Of a stretch of DNA of 64,000 nt, positions 17,022-26,187 are shown piece after piece. The position numbers were made by a program, and so were the translations under genes. This stretch comes from Rhizobium oryziradicis (GTDB lineage: Bacteria > Pseudomonadota > Alphaproteobacteria > Rhizobiales > Rhizobiaceae): assembly GCF_001939045.1 (NCBI RefSeq), contig NZ_MKIM01000020.1:62001-126000 (forward strand), given 5' to 3'. Numbering within the stretch: the stretch's first letter is position 1; every line of letters starts with the position of its first letter. The notes beneath the pieces are model-generated. The model ran no database searches. It saw nothing but the letters and a program-made list of their open reading frames with translations, and was not told where the DNA came from.

Positions 17022-17930
17022 ATGCGCAAACATCAGATTTTGACCATCGGCGAATGCATGGTGGAAATGGCCCCGCGACAGGACGAGGCCTATAACCGTA
17101 ATTTCGCTGGTGATAGCTTCAACACGGCCTGGTATTTGCGCCAATTGCTGCCAAGCGATGATCAGGTCGGCTATTGCTCTGCCGTTGGCACGGATGGCAT
17201 TTCCAATGCGATGCTGGCGTTCATGCAGGCGGCTGGCATTGCCACGCAGGCCGTGCGCCGCATTCCAAGCCGCACTGTTGGCCTTTACATGATTGAGCTT
17301 GCCAATGGCGAGCGCAGCTTTAGTTATTGGCGCGGGGAGTCGGCAGCGAAGCTTTTGGCCGAAGATCGGGCATTTTTGAGCCAGGCCGTCGCGGGCCAGA
17401 ATCTGGTGCTGTTTTCCGGCATCACACTTGCGATTTTGTCTGAGCCACATCGCCAGCAATTGCTTGACGTGTTGCGTGACGCGCGCGCGAGCGGCACCAC
17501 AATCGCCTTTGATCCGAATATGCGGCTTCGGCTGTGGCCGGATCAGCAGACCATGTGCGATGCGGTGGCCAAGGCCGCCATGGTTGCTGATATCGTTTTG
17601 CCGTCTTTTGATGAAGATGGACCAAATTATCGTGATGAAACGCCACAAGCCACGATTGAGCGTTACAAAGCGAGCGGTGCCACCTGTGTTGTGGTCAAAA
17701 ATGGACCCGGTCGCGTTCATGCTTTCTCAAAGGATGAAGGCTCGGTGGTGTTTGATCCGGTGCCGGTGGAGACTGTGGTGGATACCACAGCGGCGGGTGA
17801 TAGCTTCAATGCCGGTTTTCTGGCGGCCCGCCTGTCTGGTGCATCCATGGTGGATGCCATGACGCGGGGTGCCTTTGTTTCAGCGCAGGTGATCAAAAGC
17901 CGGGGCGCTTTGGTGCCTCTTCAAATATAA
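17022..17930 (+). CDS. kdgK: 2-keto-3-deoxygluconate kinase
   Basis: A 302-residue PfkB-family sugar kinase. The N-terminal ILTIGECMVEMAP, the FAGDSFNTAWYL substrate-side segment and the C-terminal PfkB signature DTTAAGDSFNAGFLAARL, with its catalytic Asp, match KdgK. It phosphorylates KDG, the common product of UxuA, UxaA and KduD, to KDPG, which then enters the Entner-Doudoroff pathway. No KDPG aldolase is seen in the window, so that step must be encoded elsewhere. It lies 54 bp after the GntR gene on the same strand and is probably co-transcribed with it. Confidence 0.93.
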   Translation: MRKHQILTIGECMVEMAPRQDEAYNRNFAGDSFNTAWYLRQLLPSDDQVGYCSAVGTDGISNAMLAFMQAAGIATQAVRRIPSRTVGLYMIELANGERSFSYWRGESAAKLLAEDRAFLSQAVAGQNLVLFSGITLAILSEPHRQQLLDVLRDARASGTTIAFDPNMRLRLWPDQQTMCDAVAKAAMVADIVLPSFDEDGPNYRDETPQATIERYKASGATCVVVKNGPGRVHAFSKDEGSVVFDPVPVETVVDTTAAGDSFNAGFLAARLSGASMVDAMTRGAFVSAQVIKSRGALVPLQI

Positions 17931-17972
17931 GGCATGTCTATTTTGAGTTGTGAAAGGCGATTGAAACGCCCT

Positions 17973-17997
17973 ATATGCAGAATAATTTTCTGCATAT
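17973..17997 (+). terminator. Hairpin after kdgK
   Basis: A perfect 10-bp inverted repeat (ATATGCAGAA / TTCTGCATAT) has a 5-base loop and is followed by TTTG. It may be a weak terminator for kdgK or an operator for the dipeptidase operon 160 bp downstream. The AT-rich stem and short T tract leave this open. Confidence 0.45.
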
Positions 17998-18155
17998 TTT
18001 GTGGCGAGGCAATTTCTTTTCACTTGAACCATCGCTTGGTTTGATTCTACCATGCCCGCTAATCGGTTTGAAAGCCGGTTTTTCTTTGTTTGTCAGCGAT
18101 TTGTGATTGGTTTGATCCATTTGCTGACAAATGTCAGGTCTTCATAGGATTCGCC

Positions 18156-19208
18156 ATGCAATTGGTTTTTGATGGGCATAATGATGTCCTTCTGCGGCTT
18201 TGGAGGGCGCATTCGGCGGGTGTTAACCCGATCGAGCAGTTCATCAACGGAACCACCGATGGGCATATTGATGCCCCGCGCGCCAAGGCCGGCGGGTTGG
18301 CGGGCGGACTTTGCGCGATTTACATTCCCTCCATGCATGATTTTGTCCTGACCGAGCCTGACGCGCGTGGCCACTACAACACGCCGATGGATACGCCGCT
18401 GCCGCGTGCCAGCTCATTGGATATTGCCTTGCAAATGGCGGGCATCGCCTTTCGGCTGGAGCGCGCGGGTGGCTGGCGGCTGTGTCGCTCAACCAGCGAC
18501 ATTCGCAAGGCTATGGATGACGGCGTTTTTGCGTCTGTGTTGCATATGGAAGGCTGCGAGGCGCTGGATGCCGATCTCGCCACGCTGGAAACATTGTATG
18601 CTGCGGGCTTGCGCTCGCTTGGGCCGGTGTGGAGCCGCCATAATATTTTCGGCCATGGCGTGCCCTTTGCCTATCCCATGTCGCCCGATACGGGGCCGGG
18701 GCTGACGCCTTTGGGGTTTGAGCTGATAAAGACCTGCAACAAACTTGGCATTGCCATTGATCTGGCCCATATCACCGAAAAAGGCTTTTGGGATGTGGCA
18801 AAAACCACCGACCAGCCTCTGATTGCCAGCCATTCCAATGTCCATGCGCTGACGCCTGTGGCCCGTAATCTCACCGATAAGCAGATGGATGCGATCAAGG
18901 AGAGCAAGGGTCTGGTGGGGCTGAACTATGCCGTCACCATGCTGCGCGATGATGCGCGTGATTTTGCCGAAACACCACTGTCTGATATGGTGCGCCACAT
19001 TGATTATATGGTGGAGCGCATGGGGATTGATTGCGTGGCACTTGGCTCTGATTTCGATGGTGCGACGGTGCCAGCCGACATTGCCGATGCCAGTGGCAAT
19101 CAAAACCTGATCAAGGCGCTTAAAGCGGCTGGCTACAGTGAAACGGATCTTGCCAAGATCGCCCGCGAAAACTGGCTGCGGGTGCTGGGCGGTGCCTGGC
19201 ACGAATGA
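18156..19208 (+). CDS. Membrane-dipeptidase-type peptidase (M19 family)
   Basis: A 350-residue M19 (renal dipeptidase-like) metallopeptidase. These cytoplasmic or periplasmic zinc enzymes split dipeptides, often with D-residues at the C-terminus. The zinc-site motifs are present: His8-x-Asp10 (FDGHNDVLL), the bridging Glu in LHMEGCEAL, His in ASHSNVHAL and the Asp in LGSDFDGATVP. The ATG at 18156 with AGGAT upstream fits the family start. It is the first gene of a six-gene operon with a complete peptide-type ABC importer, suggesting that imported dipeptides are hydrolysed by it. Confidence 0.92.
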   Translation: MQLVFDGHNDVLLRLWRAHSAGVNPIEQFINGTTDGHIDAPRAKAGGLAGGLCAIYIPSMHDFVLTEPDARGHYNTPMDTPLPRASSLDIALQMAGIAFRLERAGGWRLCRSTSDIRKAMDDGVFASVLHMEGCEALDADLATLETLYAAGLRSLGPVWSRHNIFGHGVPFAYPMSPDTGPGLTPLGFELIKTCNKLGIAIDLAHITEKGFWDVAKTTDQPLIASHSNVHALTPVARNLTDKQMDAIKESKGLVGLNYAVTMLRDDARDFAETPLSDMVRHIDYMVERMGIDCVALGSDFDGATVPADIADASGNQNLIKALKAAGYSETDLAKIARENWLRVLGGAWHE

Positions 19209-19251
19209 TTTTTTCTTTAAAAAACGACAAGGTAAACGAGGGGACCGGCTT

Positions 19252-20892
19252 ATGAAGATGACATTCGGCAATTCCATCCGCCTGCTGAGCACCAGTGCGG
19301 CGATGGCCCTGATGCTGGCAAGCGCACCCAATGTGTTTGCGGCCACACCCAAGGACACGGTGGTTGAGGCCTGGGCTTTTGACGACATTATCACGCTGGA
19401 TCCGGGTGAGGCTTTTGAAATTTCGGCAGCCGAAGTGACCGGCAACACCTACGACAATCTGGTGAAGCTGAATATCAAGAACACGTCCGAAGTGGTGCCG
19501 GGCATTGCCGAAAGCTGGACGGTTTCGGAAGATGGCCTGACCTATACGTTCAAGATCAAGTCCGGCATCAAGTTTGCCTCTGGTAATCCGATCACGGCAT
19601 CTGATGTTGCCTATTCGATTGAGCGTGCTGTCAAGCTCAACAAAAATCCAGCCTTCATTCTTCAGCAATTTGGCCTGACCGGCGACAATGTTGCTGATAA
19701 TGCCAAGGCCGTGGATGCCTCAACCTTCCAGCTCAAAGTTGATAAGCCCTATGCCACCAGCTTTGTGCTCAACTGCCTCACCGCAACCGTGGGCGCTGTG
19801 GTGGACAAGAAACTGGTTGAAAGCCACGCCGCGGCTGTAACCCCATCGGCGGATTACAAATATGATACCGATTTTGGCAATGCCTGGCTAAAAACCCATT
19901 ATGCCGGATCGGGCGCTTTCAAGCTGCGCGACTGGCGGGCCAATGAAATTATTGTGCTGGAGCGCAATGATAATTATTATGGTGAAAAGGCCAAGGTTGC
20001 CCGCGTTATCTATCGATTCATGAAGGAAAGCTCCGGTCAGCGGCTGGCGCTGGAAGCCGGTGATGTGGATGTTGCGCGCAATGTCTCGCCCAACGACATT
20101 ACCGCCATGTCGACCTCCAAGACCATCAAGCTGGATTCGGCTCCCAAAGGCACGGTTTACTATCTGGGCCTGAACCAGAAAAACCCCAATCTTGCCAAGC
20201 CGGAAGTGCGCGAAGCGCTGAAATATCTGGTCAATTATGATGCGATTGGCGGAACGCTGATCAAGGGCATTGGCACCATTCATCAAAGCTTCCTGCCCAA
20301 AGGCATTCTTGGCGCGGTTGATGACAATCCCTACAAACTGGACGTGGCCAAGGCCAAGGAATTGCTGGCGAAAGCCGGTTTGAAAGACGGCTTCACCGTG
20401 ACCATGGATGTGCGCTCCATTGAGCCGATCACCAGTCTGGCACAATCCATGCAGCAAACCTTTGCCCAGGCCGGTATCAAGCTGGAGCTTATCCCCGGTG
20501 ATGGTAAGCAGGTACTGACCAAATACCGCGCCCGCAACCACGACATCTACATTGGTGATTGGGGCTCGGATTATTGGGATCCAAACTCCAATGCCGAAAC
20601 CTTCACCAGCAATCCGGACAATTCCGACACGCCAAAGTCAAAAACGCTGGCCTGGCGCAATGCCTGGGATGCGCCTGAGCTGACCAAGGAAACGGCAGCG
20701 GCCCTTCTGGAGCGCGATACCGACAAGCGCAAAGCGATGTATGTTGATCTGCAAAAGAAGGTGCTGGCAGAAGGCCCATTCGTGGTGATCTATCAGAAGA
20801 CCGAAGTTGCAGGCTATCGCAACAATTTGCAGGGCTTCAAGCTGGGTCCAACCTTCGATTCCAACTTCATGAATACGGTCTCGAAAGACTGA
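19252..20892 (+). CDS. ABC transporter substrate-binding protein (peptide/opine family, SBP_bac_5)
   Basis: A 546-residue periplasmic binding protein with a signal peptide (residues about 1-28, ending SAPNVFAA). The family pattern is clear: LVKLNIKNTSEVVPGIAESW, then VAYSIERAVKLNKNPAF, RDWRANEIIVLERNDNYYG and the C-terminal DIYIGDWGSDYWDPNSNAE. It binds a peptide or similar ligand for the permeases encoded next. The ATG at 19252 has GAGGGG upstream. It follows the M19 dipeptidase gene by 43 bp. The ligand is not determined by sequence. Confidence 0.93.
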   Translation: MKMTFGNSIRLLSTSAAMALMLASAPNVFAATPKDTVVEAWAFDDIITLDPGEAFEISAAEVTGNTYDNLVKLNIKNTSEVVPGIAESWTVSEDGLTYTFKIKSGIKFASGNPITASDVAYSIERAVKLNKNPAFILQQFGLTGDNVADNAKAVDASTFQLKVDKPYATSFVLNCLTATVGAVVDKKLVESHAAAVTPSADYKYDTDFGNAWLKTHYAGSGAFKLRDWRANEIIVLERNDNYYGEKAKVARVIYRFMKESSGQRLALEAGDVDVARNVSPNDITAMSTSKTIKLDSAPKGTVYYLGLNQKNPNLAKPEVREALKYLVNYDAIGGTLIKGIGTIHQSFLPKGILGAVDDNPYKLDVAKAKELLAKAGLKDGFTVTMDVRSIEPITSLAQSMQQTFAQAGIKLELIPGDGKQVLTKYRARNHDIYIGDWGSDYWDPNSNAETFTSNPDNSDTPKSKTLAWRNAWDAPELTKETAAALLERDTDKRKAMYVDLQKKVLAEGPFVVIYQKTEVAGYRNNLQGFKLGPTFDSNFMNTVSKD

Positions 20893-20908
20893 TTGAAAGG
20901 GTGCCGGA

Positions 20909-21976
20909 TTGGCTTCTGTGGACCTTACCGGTGGTGCCGGGCGCGCGCGCGCTCGGTCTCGCCGACGCATTCGCGCAGTGCTTGGCTTTGTCGTCACCGT
21001 TCTGACGACCTATCTCGGCCTGCTGGCGGTGACGTTTTTTATCGGTCGGGTCATCCCGATCGATCCCGCCCTGACGATTTTGGGCGATCGGGCACCGCAA
21101 GCCGCAGTCGAGCAATTGCGCCGCACCATGGGGCTGGATCAGCCGCTCTATTATCAGTTTTACCTCTACATCAAGAACATTCTGGAGGGTGATTTTGGCA
21201 CATCCGTGCTGACATCCAATCCGGTGATGACGGATATTGCCCGGTTTTTTCCAGCCACCATTGAGCTTGCCACGGTCGGCACCATCATTGGCGCCGTGGT
21301 GGGTATTCCATTGGGCGTGTTGGCGGCGGTAAAGCGTGGCAGTCTCGCCGATCAGCTGGTGCGGGTGATTGGTCTTGTGGGGTATTCGGTTCCCATTTTC
21401 TGGCTCGGGCTTTTGGCACTGTTGGTGTTTTACGCCAAGCTGCAATGGGTTGCCTATCCGGGGCGGATGGATGTGGTTTATGAATATAGCTTCACGCCCA
21501 TCACCGGCTTTTTCCTGCTGGATGCGCTGATCCAGCAGCAATGGGATGTGCTGTGGGATCTGTTTCGCCACATCATCTTGCCCGGCGGTCTGCTCGGCTA
21601 TTTCTCTTTGGCTTACATCAGCCGCATGACGCGCTCGTTCATGATCGCTGAATTGTCGCAGGAATATATTGTGGCTGCCCGCGCCAAGGGCTTGTCGGAG
21701 ATGCGGATCATCTGGTTTCACGCGCTTCGCAATGCCGCGGTGCCGCTGCTAACGGTGATTGCTTTGTCCTATGCTGGCCTGCTTGAAGGCTCTGTGCTGA
21801 CGGAATCAATCTTCTCGTGGCCGGGCATTGGGCTTTACATCACCAACTCCTTGCAGAACGCCGATATGAATGCGGTGCTGGGTGGAACCATTATCATTGG
21901 TTCTGTCTTCATTGGCATTAATCTTCTGTCGGATGTTCTTTATAAAACCCTGGATCCGAGGACGCGCAGCCGATGA
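20909..21976 (+). CDS. ABC transporter permease (DppB-like)
   Basis: A 355-residue inner-membrane permease of the BPD_transp_1 type with an N-terminal membrane anchor and about six helices. The coupling (EAA) loop that contacts the ATPase is seen as AARAKGLSEMRIIWFHALRN. The start is a TTG at 20909. The first 25 residues form an unusual Arg-rich cytoplasmic tail (GRARARSRRRIR) longer than in most DppB proteins. The gene overlaps the next permease by 4 bp (ATGA). Confidence 0.92.
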   Translation: MASVDLTGGAGRARARSRRRIRAVLGFVVTVLTTYLGLLAVTFFIGRVIPIDPALTILGDRAPQAAVEQLRRTMGLDQPLYYQFYLYIKNILEGDFGTSVLTSNPVMTDIARFFPATIELATVGTIIGAVVGIPLGVLAAVKRGSLADQLVRVIGLVGYSVPIFWLGLLALLVFYAKLQWVAYPGRMDVVYEYSFTPITGFFLLDALIQQQWDVLWDLFRHIILPGGLLGYFSLAYISRMTRSFMIAELSQEYIVAARAKGLSEMRIIWFHALRNAAVPLLTVIALSYAGLLEGSVLTESIFSWPGIGLYITNSLQNADMNAVLGGTIIIGSVFIGINLLSDVLYKTLDPRTRSR

Positions 21977-22899
21977 CTTTAACGGCCTCAAAAATCCCTT
22001 TGCGTCAATGGCTGTTGTCTGATCGCCCGCAATCGCGCCGTCAGGCACGGCTTGGCCGCGCCTATGTGATCTGGCGGCAATTTTCGGCAAATCGGCTGGC
22101 TTTGCTGGGCCTGGGCTTGATCCTCTCGCTGGTGTTTGTCGCAATTTTTGCCAATCTTCTGGCCACCCATAATCCGGTGCAGGGTGATCTGGCCGGTGCA
22201 CGACTTTTGCCGCCGGGATCAAATGGCTTTTGGCTTGGCACCGATGATCAAGGCCGCGACATTTATTCCCGCCTGATTTACGGCTCGCGTCTGACGCTGC
22301 TGGTGGTGGTGCTGGTGGCCATCATTGCGGCACCCATTGGGCTGATTGTTGGCACGGTCTCTGGCTATGCGGGTGGCTGGGTTGATGCCGTCCTGATGCG
22401 CATCACCGATATCTTTCTGGCCTTTCCAAAACTGGTTCTGGCCTTGGCGCTGGTGGCAGCGTTAGGTCCGGGCATTGAAAATGCCATTTTGGCCATCGCC
22501 GTCACGTCTTGGCCGCCTTACGCGCGCATTGCGCGGGCTGAAACCATGACCTTTCGCAATTCTGACTATATTTCTGCGGTCAAATTGATGGGGGCCTCGC
22601 CGTTTCGCATCGTGTTGCGCCATATCATGCCGCTCTGTCTGTCCTCGCTGATCGTGCGTGTCACGCTGGATATGGCAGGCATCATTCTCACGGCTGCGGG
22701 CCTTGGCTTTCTCGGCCTTGGTGCCCAGCCGCCCTTGCCGGAATGGGGTGCCATGATTGCTGATGGCCGCCGTTTCATTCTTGATCAATGGTGGGTTGCC
22801 GCCATGCCGGGCTTTGCCATTTTGCTGGTCAGCCTTGGCTTTAACCTGCTGGGCGATGGCCTGCGCGATGCGCTGGACCCCAAGGAGGCTGGCCAATGA
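21973..22899 (+). CDS. ABC transporter permease (DppC-like)
   Basis: A 308-residue permease with the N-terminal OppC/DppC segment before the first helix (RAYVIWRQFSANRLALLGLGL), a periplasmic loop with GTDDQGRDIYSRLIYGSR, and the EAA loop RAETMTFRNSDYISAVKLMG. It pairs with the DppB-like protein to form the membrane channel. It overlaps both neighbours by four bases, showing a tightly coupled operon. Confidence 0.93.
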   Translation: MTLTASKIPLRQWLLSDRPQSRRQARLGRAYVIWRQFSANRLALLGLGLILSLVFVAIFANLLATHNPVQGDLAGARLLPPGSNGFWLGTDDQGRDIYSRLIYGSRLTLLVVVLVAIIAAPIGLIVGTVSGYAGGWVDAVLMRITDIFLAFPKLVLALALVAALGPGIENAILAIAVTSWPPYARIARAETMTFRNSDYISAVKLMGASPFRIVLRHIMPLCLSSLIVRVTLDMAGIILTAAGLGFLGLGAQPPLPEWGAMIADGRRFILDQWWVAAMPGFAILLVSLGFNLLGDGLRDALDPKEAGQ

Positions 22900-23729
22900 C
22901 GCCGCTGTTGACGGTTGAAAATCTTAAAGTCAGCTTTCCCACCCGCACCGGGCTGGTAGAGGCGGTGCGCGGCGTGTCCTTCACATTGGGCAAGGAGCGT
23001 CTTGGCATTGTGGGGGAGTCCGGTTCTGGCAAGTCCCAAACGGGCCGGGCCATCATGGACCTTACACCCTCGCATGCACGGATTACAGCAGATCGACTGA
23101 CGTTTGGGGACACTGATCTTTTGAGCCTGTCGGCGTCCAAACGGCGCGCGTTACGTGGCAAACGCATGGCGATGATTTTGCAAGATCCGAAATATTCCCT
23201 CAATCCGGTGATGACCATTGGTCGCCAGATTGTCGAAACACTGTTGACCCATGAGCGCCTTTCCAAGCTTGATGCAAAAACACGCACGCTGGACATGCTG
23301 GAGGCGGTGCAAATCCATGATCCTGAGCGGGTGTTTACGCTCTATCCCCATGAGGTGTCGGGCGGCATGGGCCAGCGCGTGATGATCGCGATGATGCTGA
23401 TATGCGGCCCGGAATTGTTGATTGCGGATGAGCCAACCTCTGCGCTGGATGTGACGGTGCAGCTGGAAGTGCTGGATATTCTCGATCGGCTGGTGCGCGA
23501 GCGCGGCATGGGGTTGATTTTTGTCTCCCATGATTTGCGCCTGGTGACCTCCTTTTGTGATCGCGTGTTGGTGATGTATGCAGGCCGGGTGGTGGAAGAG
23601 CTGGATGCCGCGAAATTATCCGAGGCCAAGCATCCTTACACGCAAGGCCTGCTCAGTTGTCTGCCGCGGCTTGAAGGCGATCAACACCCGCTGCCGACCT
23701 TGCAGCGCAAAGCGGAGTGGGCACTATGA
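22896..23729 (+). CDS. ABC transporter ATP-binding protein (DppD-like)
   Basis: A 277-residue ATPase. Walker A is GESGSGKSQ (Gln replaces the more common Thr/Val at the last position), the Q-loop is ILQDPKYSLNP, the signature is VSGGMGQRV and Walker B is LLIADEPTSALD. It is shorter than full DppD proteins (about 325), ending soon after the KHPYTQGLLSCLP segment that starts the usual C-terminal region. It powers the importer with the next gene product. Confidence 0.92.
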   Translation: MTPLLTVENLKVSFPTRTGLVEAVRGVSFTLGKERLGIVGESGSGKSQTGRAIMDLTPSHARITADRLTFGDTDLLSLSASKRRALRGKRMAMILQDPKYSLNPVMTIGRQIVETLLTHERLSKLDAKTRTLDMLEAVQIHDPERVFTLYPHEVSGGMGQRVMIAMMLICGPELLIADEPTSALDVTVQLEVLDILDRLVRERGMGLIFVSHDLRLVTSFCDRVLVMYAGRVVEELDAAKLSEAKHPYTQGLLSCLPRLEGDQHPLPTLQRKAEWAL

Positions 23730-24475
23730 GCACTGTGCTGTCTGTTCAAAACATGTCGGTGCGCTTTGATGAATTTCTGGCGCTGGATGATGTCAGTCTC
23801 GATGTGCAACAGGGCGAGAGCTTTGGTCTGGTGGGCGAGTCCGGCTCTGGAAAATCGACCCTGCTGCGGGCGGTGGCAGGTTTGAATGCGTTTGAATCCG
23901 GCCGCTTGGCGGTGGATGGCAAAGACTACACGGGCAAACGCCGCGATCAGGATTTTTACCGCACCGTGCAAATGGTGTTTCAAGACCCCTATGGCTCGCT
24001 TCATCCGCGCCAGACGGTGGATCGGCTGCTGTTGGAGCCCTTGGTTATCCATGGCTTTGGCGATGTTGACCAGCGCATTGCCCGTGCTCTGGATGAAGTG
24101 GGGCTTGGGTCTGGCTTTCGGTTTCGGTTTTCGCATCAATTGTCTGGCGGTCAACGCCAGCGCATTGCCATTGCGAGGGCTTTGATTGTCGAGCCTAAAA
24201 TTCTGCTGCTGGATGAGCCAACCTCCGCGCTGGATGCATCCATTCAAGCCGAAGTGCTCAATCTGCTGGAGCAGGCCCGCAAGGATCGCGGCCTGACATT
24301 TATCATGGTCAGCCATGATCTGGCCGTCATCAGCCATATGTGTGACCGTCTCGCTGTGATGCGCATGGGCAAAATGGTGGAAACCATGCCGGTGGACGCC
24401 TTGCGCCGCCGCGAGGTGAAAGCAGATTATACCCGCGAACTCATGCTGGCCAGTGAGGGCTTTCGGCGGAAGTGA
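23726..24475 (+). CDS. ABC transporter ATP-binding protein (DppF-like)
   Basis: A 249-residue ATPase. Walker A is GESGSGKST, the Q-loop is VFQDPYGSLHP, the signature is LSGGQRQRIAIARAL and Walker B is ILLLDEPTSALD, followed by the switch His in MVSHDLAVI. The ATG at 23726 overlaps the upstream stop by four bases. It is the last gene of the dipeptidase-ABC operon; the convergent GNAT gene ends 6 bp away, with no clear terminator between. Confidence 0.92.
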   Translation: MSTVLSVQNMSVRFDEFLALDDVSLDVQQGESFGLVGESGSGKSTLLRAVAGLNAFESGRLAVDGKDYTGKRRDQDFYRTVQMVFQDPYGSLHPRQTVDRLLLEPLVIHGFGDVDQRIARALDEVGLGSGFRFRFSHQLSGGQRQRIAIARALIVEPKILLLDEPTSALDASIQAEVLNLLEQARKDRGLTFIMVSHDLAVISHMCDRLAVMRMGKMVETMPVDALRRREVKADYTRELMLASEGFRRK

Positions 24476-24481
24476 GCATCC

Positions 24482-24940
24482 TTAATCAGACGGACGGTTC
24501 CAGATATATAGCATGTCTGGCTCTTTCTCTTCATTGTCCGCACCATCTGTCTGCGTTTCGACGGTGAAGCCAAACCGTTCGTAGAAGCGCTGCGCACCGT
24601 GATTTTTCTGAAATGTCCAGAGGCGCAAAGATGCCGTATCTTCTAGCGCTTGTTGAAGCAGCCGGCTGCCGATCTGTCGGTCGGTGAAGGCAGGAGCGAC
24701 ATAGAGATGATCGATCCAGCCATCACCCCAGGCAATGAAACCAACAATTTCATTGTCGATGATGGCAACATGGACCGTTTTCTCAAGTAAAACACTATTT
24801 TTAATAAATGCCTTGTCTTCCGCTGCGGTGTGGAGTTCTGGCAGAAATGTGAGCAGTTTTCGAGATTGGGTGAAGATATTAGCAATGGCATCGCCGTGTT
24901 CGTGGCTCGCCAACTGGATTGATATCATGGTTTGGCTCAT
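24482..24940 (-). CDS. GNAT-family N-acetyltransferase
   Basis: A 152-residue single-domain GNAT protein. The acetyl-CoA binding region is DHLYVAPAFTDRQIGSRLLQQAL, a variant of the usual R/Q-x-x-G-x-G/A motif (here RQIGSR), followed by the FQKNHGAQRFYERFGF segment typical of motif B. Its acceptor is unknown. It overlaps the phnM-like gene upstream by four bases, so the two are translationally coupled. An aminoalkylphosphonate acetyltransferase role like PhnO is possible from this linkage but is not shown by sequence. Confidence 0.85.
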   Translation of the reverse strand: MSQTMISIQLASHEHGDAIANIFTQSRKLLTFLPELHTAAEDKAFIKNSVLLEKTVHVAIIDNEIVGFIAWGDGWIDHLYVAPAFTDRQIGSRLLQQALEDTASLRLWTFQKNHGAQRFYERFGFTVETQTDGADNEEKEPDMLYIWNRPSD

Positions 24941-26115
24941 GCCACCCGCCGTCCTTCACGCCAGATTTGCTTGATGAAGGGGTGGTCATGCTGGTTGCCA
25001 ACATGCAGCAAATCAGCGCGTTTACCTTCTGCAATTTCGCCGCGATCCATCAACCCTGCGGCTTCGGCCGGTGTTTTGCTCACCATGCGTACAGCGGCAG
25101 GCAGATCATAGCGAAGATCATGATCAGTGGCGATCATGAAAGGCGCGTCAAGCAGGGCGCGTGGCACATAATCGGATGCGAGAATATCGCACAGCCCTTC
25201 CAGCATCAGATCCCGCACCGCGATATTGCCCGATTGTGAGCCGCCGCGCACAATATTGGGTGCACCGCCGACAATTTGCATGCCGCGCCGTTGCGCTTCG
25301 CGGGCGGCTTCCAGTGTGCAGGGAAATTCTGAAATGCTGACGCCTTCATCGGCGGCCAGATCCACATGCTCAATGTCGGTATCGTCGTGGCTGAGCATCG
25401 GTTTGTTGTGGCGCTTGGCAATCTCCACCACCTGTGGTCGCACATCTGCACCAATGGCCTTCTTGCGCTCAATCAGATCGGCCAGATGGGCGCGAACCAG
25501 GGCTTCACTTTGCCCCCAGGCCTTTTGCAGTTTGATGATGTAATCATCCAGATTACGGGTTTGGCGGATGCCGGGCAGATGCTCCATCACCGAGATCACC
25601 CGCACCAGATCATGGCTGATATTGGCTTCCATCAAGGCTGGGGTGAGGGGATCAATCACCTCGCAGCGCAGATGAATGAGGTGTTCAGCCCGAAACATGC
25701 CCGCCGTCTGGCATTTTTCCAGCGCCTCGATCATCGGGGCCAGAATTTCCGCCCGCTCACTGTCGTCATGGGCTGCACCCACGCACAGGCTGTCAAACAC
25801 GGTGGTGATGCCAGCACCAATGATCTGCGCATCATGGGCCAGAGCGGCCTGCGTGAAATTCCAGCGCACAGAGGTGCGCGGGTAGACGTGCTTTTCAAAA
25901 TGGTCGGTGTGAATGTCCACAAGGCCGGGCAACAGCAGATCATCACCCAGATCAATCGCGTCGCTGGCCCGCGTAACGGGGCCGATGGAAACGATGTGTC
26001 CGTCTTCAATTTCCACTGTGCCGTTGATGATTTTGTCGGCCAGCACCAGACGGGCATTGGTGAGGATCAGGCGTTTTTCTATGTGTGCACGCATGTCCAT
26101 GTCCATCGTCTCCAT
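24937..26115 (-). CDS. phnM: PhnM-like alpha-D-ribose 1-methylphosphonate 5-triphosphate diphosphatase
   Basis: A 392-residue amidohydrolase-superfamily protein that matches PhnM, the enzyme of the C-P lyase pathway that removes pyrophosphate from ribose methylphosphonate triphosphate. Visible family features include the metal motif LPGLVDIHTDHFEKHVYPR, the later HDDTD segment (ML-SHDDTDIEHV) and LASDYVPRALLDAPF. Several Met codons crowd the start (26115, 26106, 26100, 26094), so the exact N-terminus is uncertain. None of phnG-L is in the window, making this an isolated copy. It could act on a related substrate. Confidence 0.88.
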   Translation of the reverse strand: METMDMDMRAHIEKRLILTNARLVLADKIINGTVEIEDGHIVSIGPVTRASDAIDLGDDLLLPGLVDIHTDHFEKHVYPRTSVRWNFTQAALAHDAQIIGAGITTVFDSLCVGAAHDDSERAEILAPMIEALEKCQTAGMFRAEHLIHLRCEVIDPLTPALMEANISHDLVRVISVMEHLPGIRQTRNLDDYIIKLQKAWGQSEALVRAHLADLIERKKAIGADVRPQVVEIAKRHNKPMLSHDDTDIEHVDLAADEGVSISEFPCTLEAAREAQRRGMQIVGGAPNIVRGGSQSGNIAVRDLMLEGLCDILASDYVPRALLDAPFMIATDHDLRYDLPAAVRMVSKTPAEAAGLMDRGEIAEGKRADLLHVGNQHDHPFIKQIWREGRRVA

Positions 26116-26187
26116 CTTTTGTTTCTGCGACTCAAAGCTTTGCCAAATCGTGCTTAGGCTTTAGCGCTCTGTGATGACTGTTCTATG

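Noticed and set aside
19138..20892. Longer version of the first peptide-binding protein starting inside the dipeptidase gene
   Set aside because: The signal peptide and a good ribosome binding site place the start at 19252; the upstream codons belong to the dipeptidase region in another frame.
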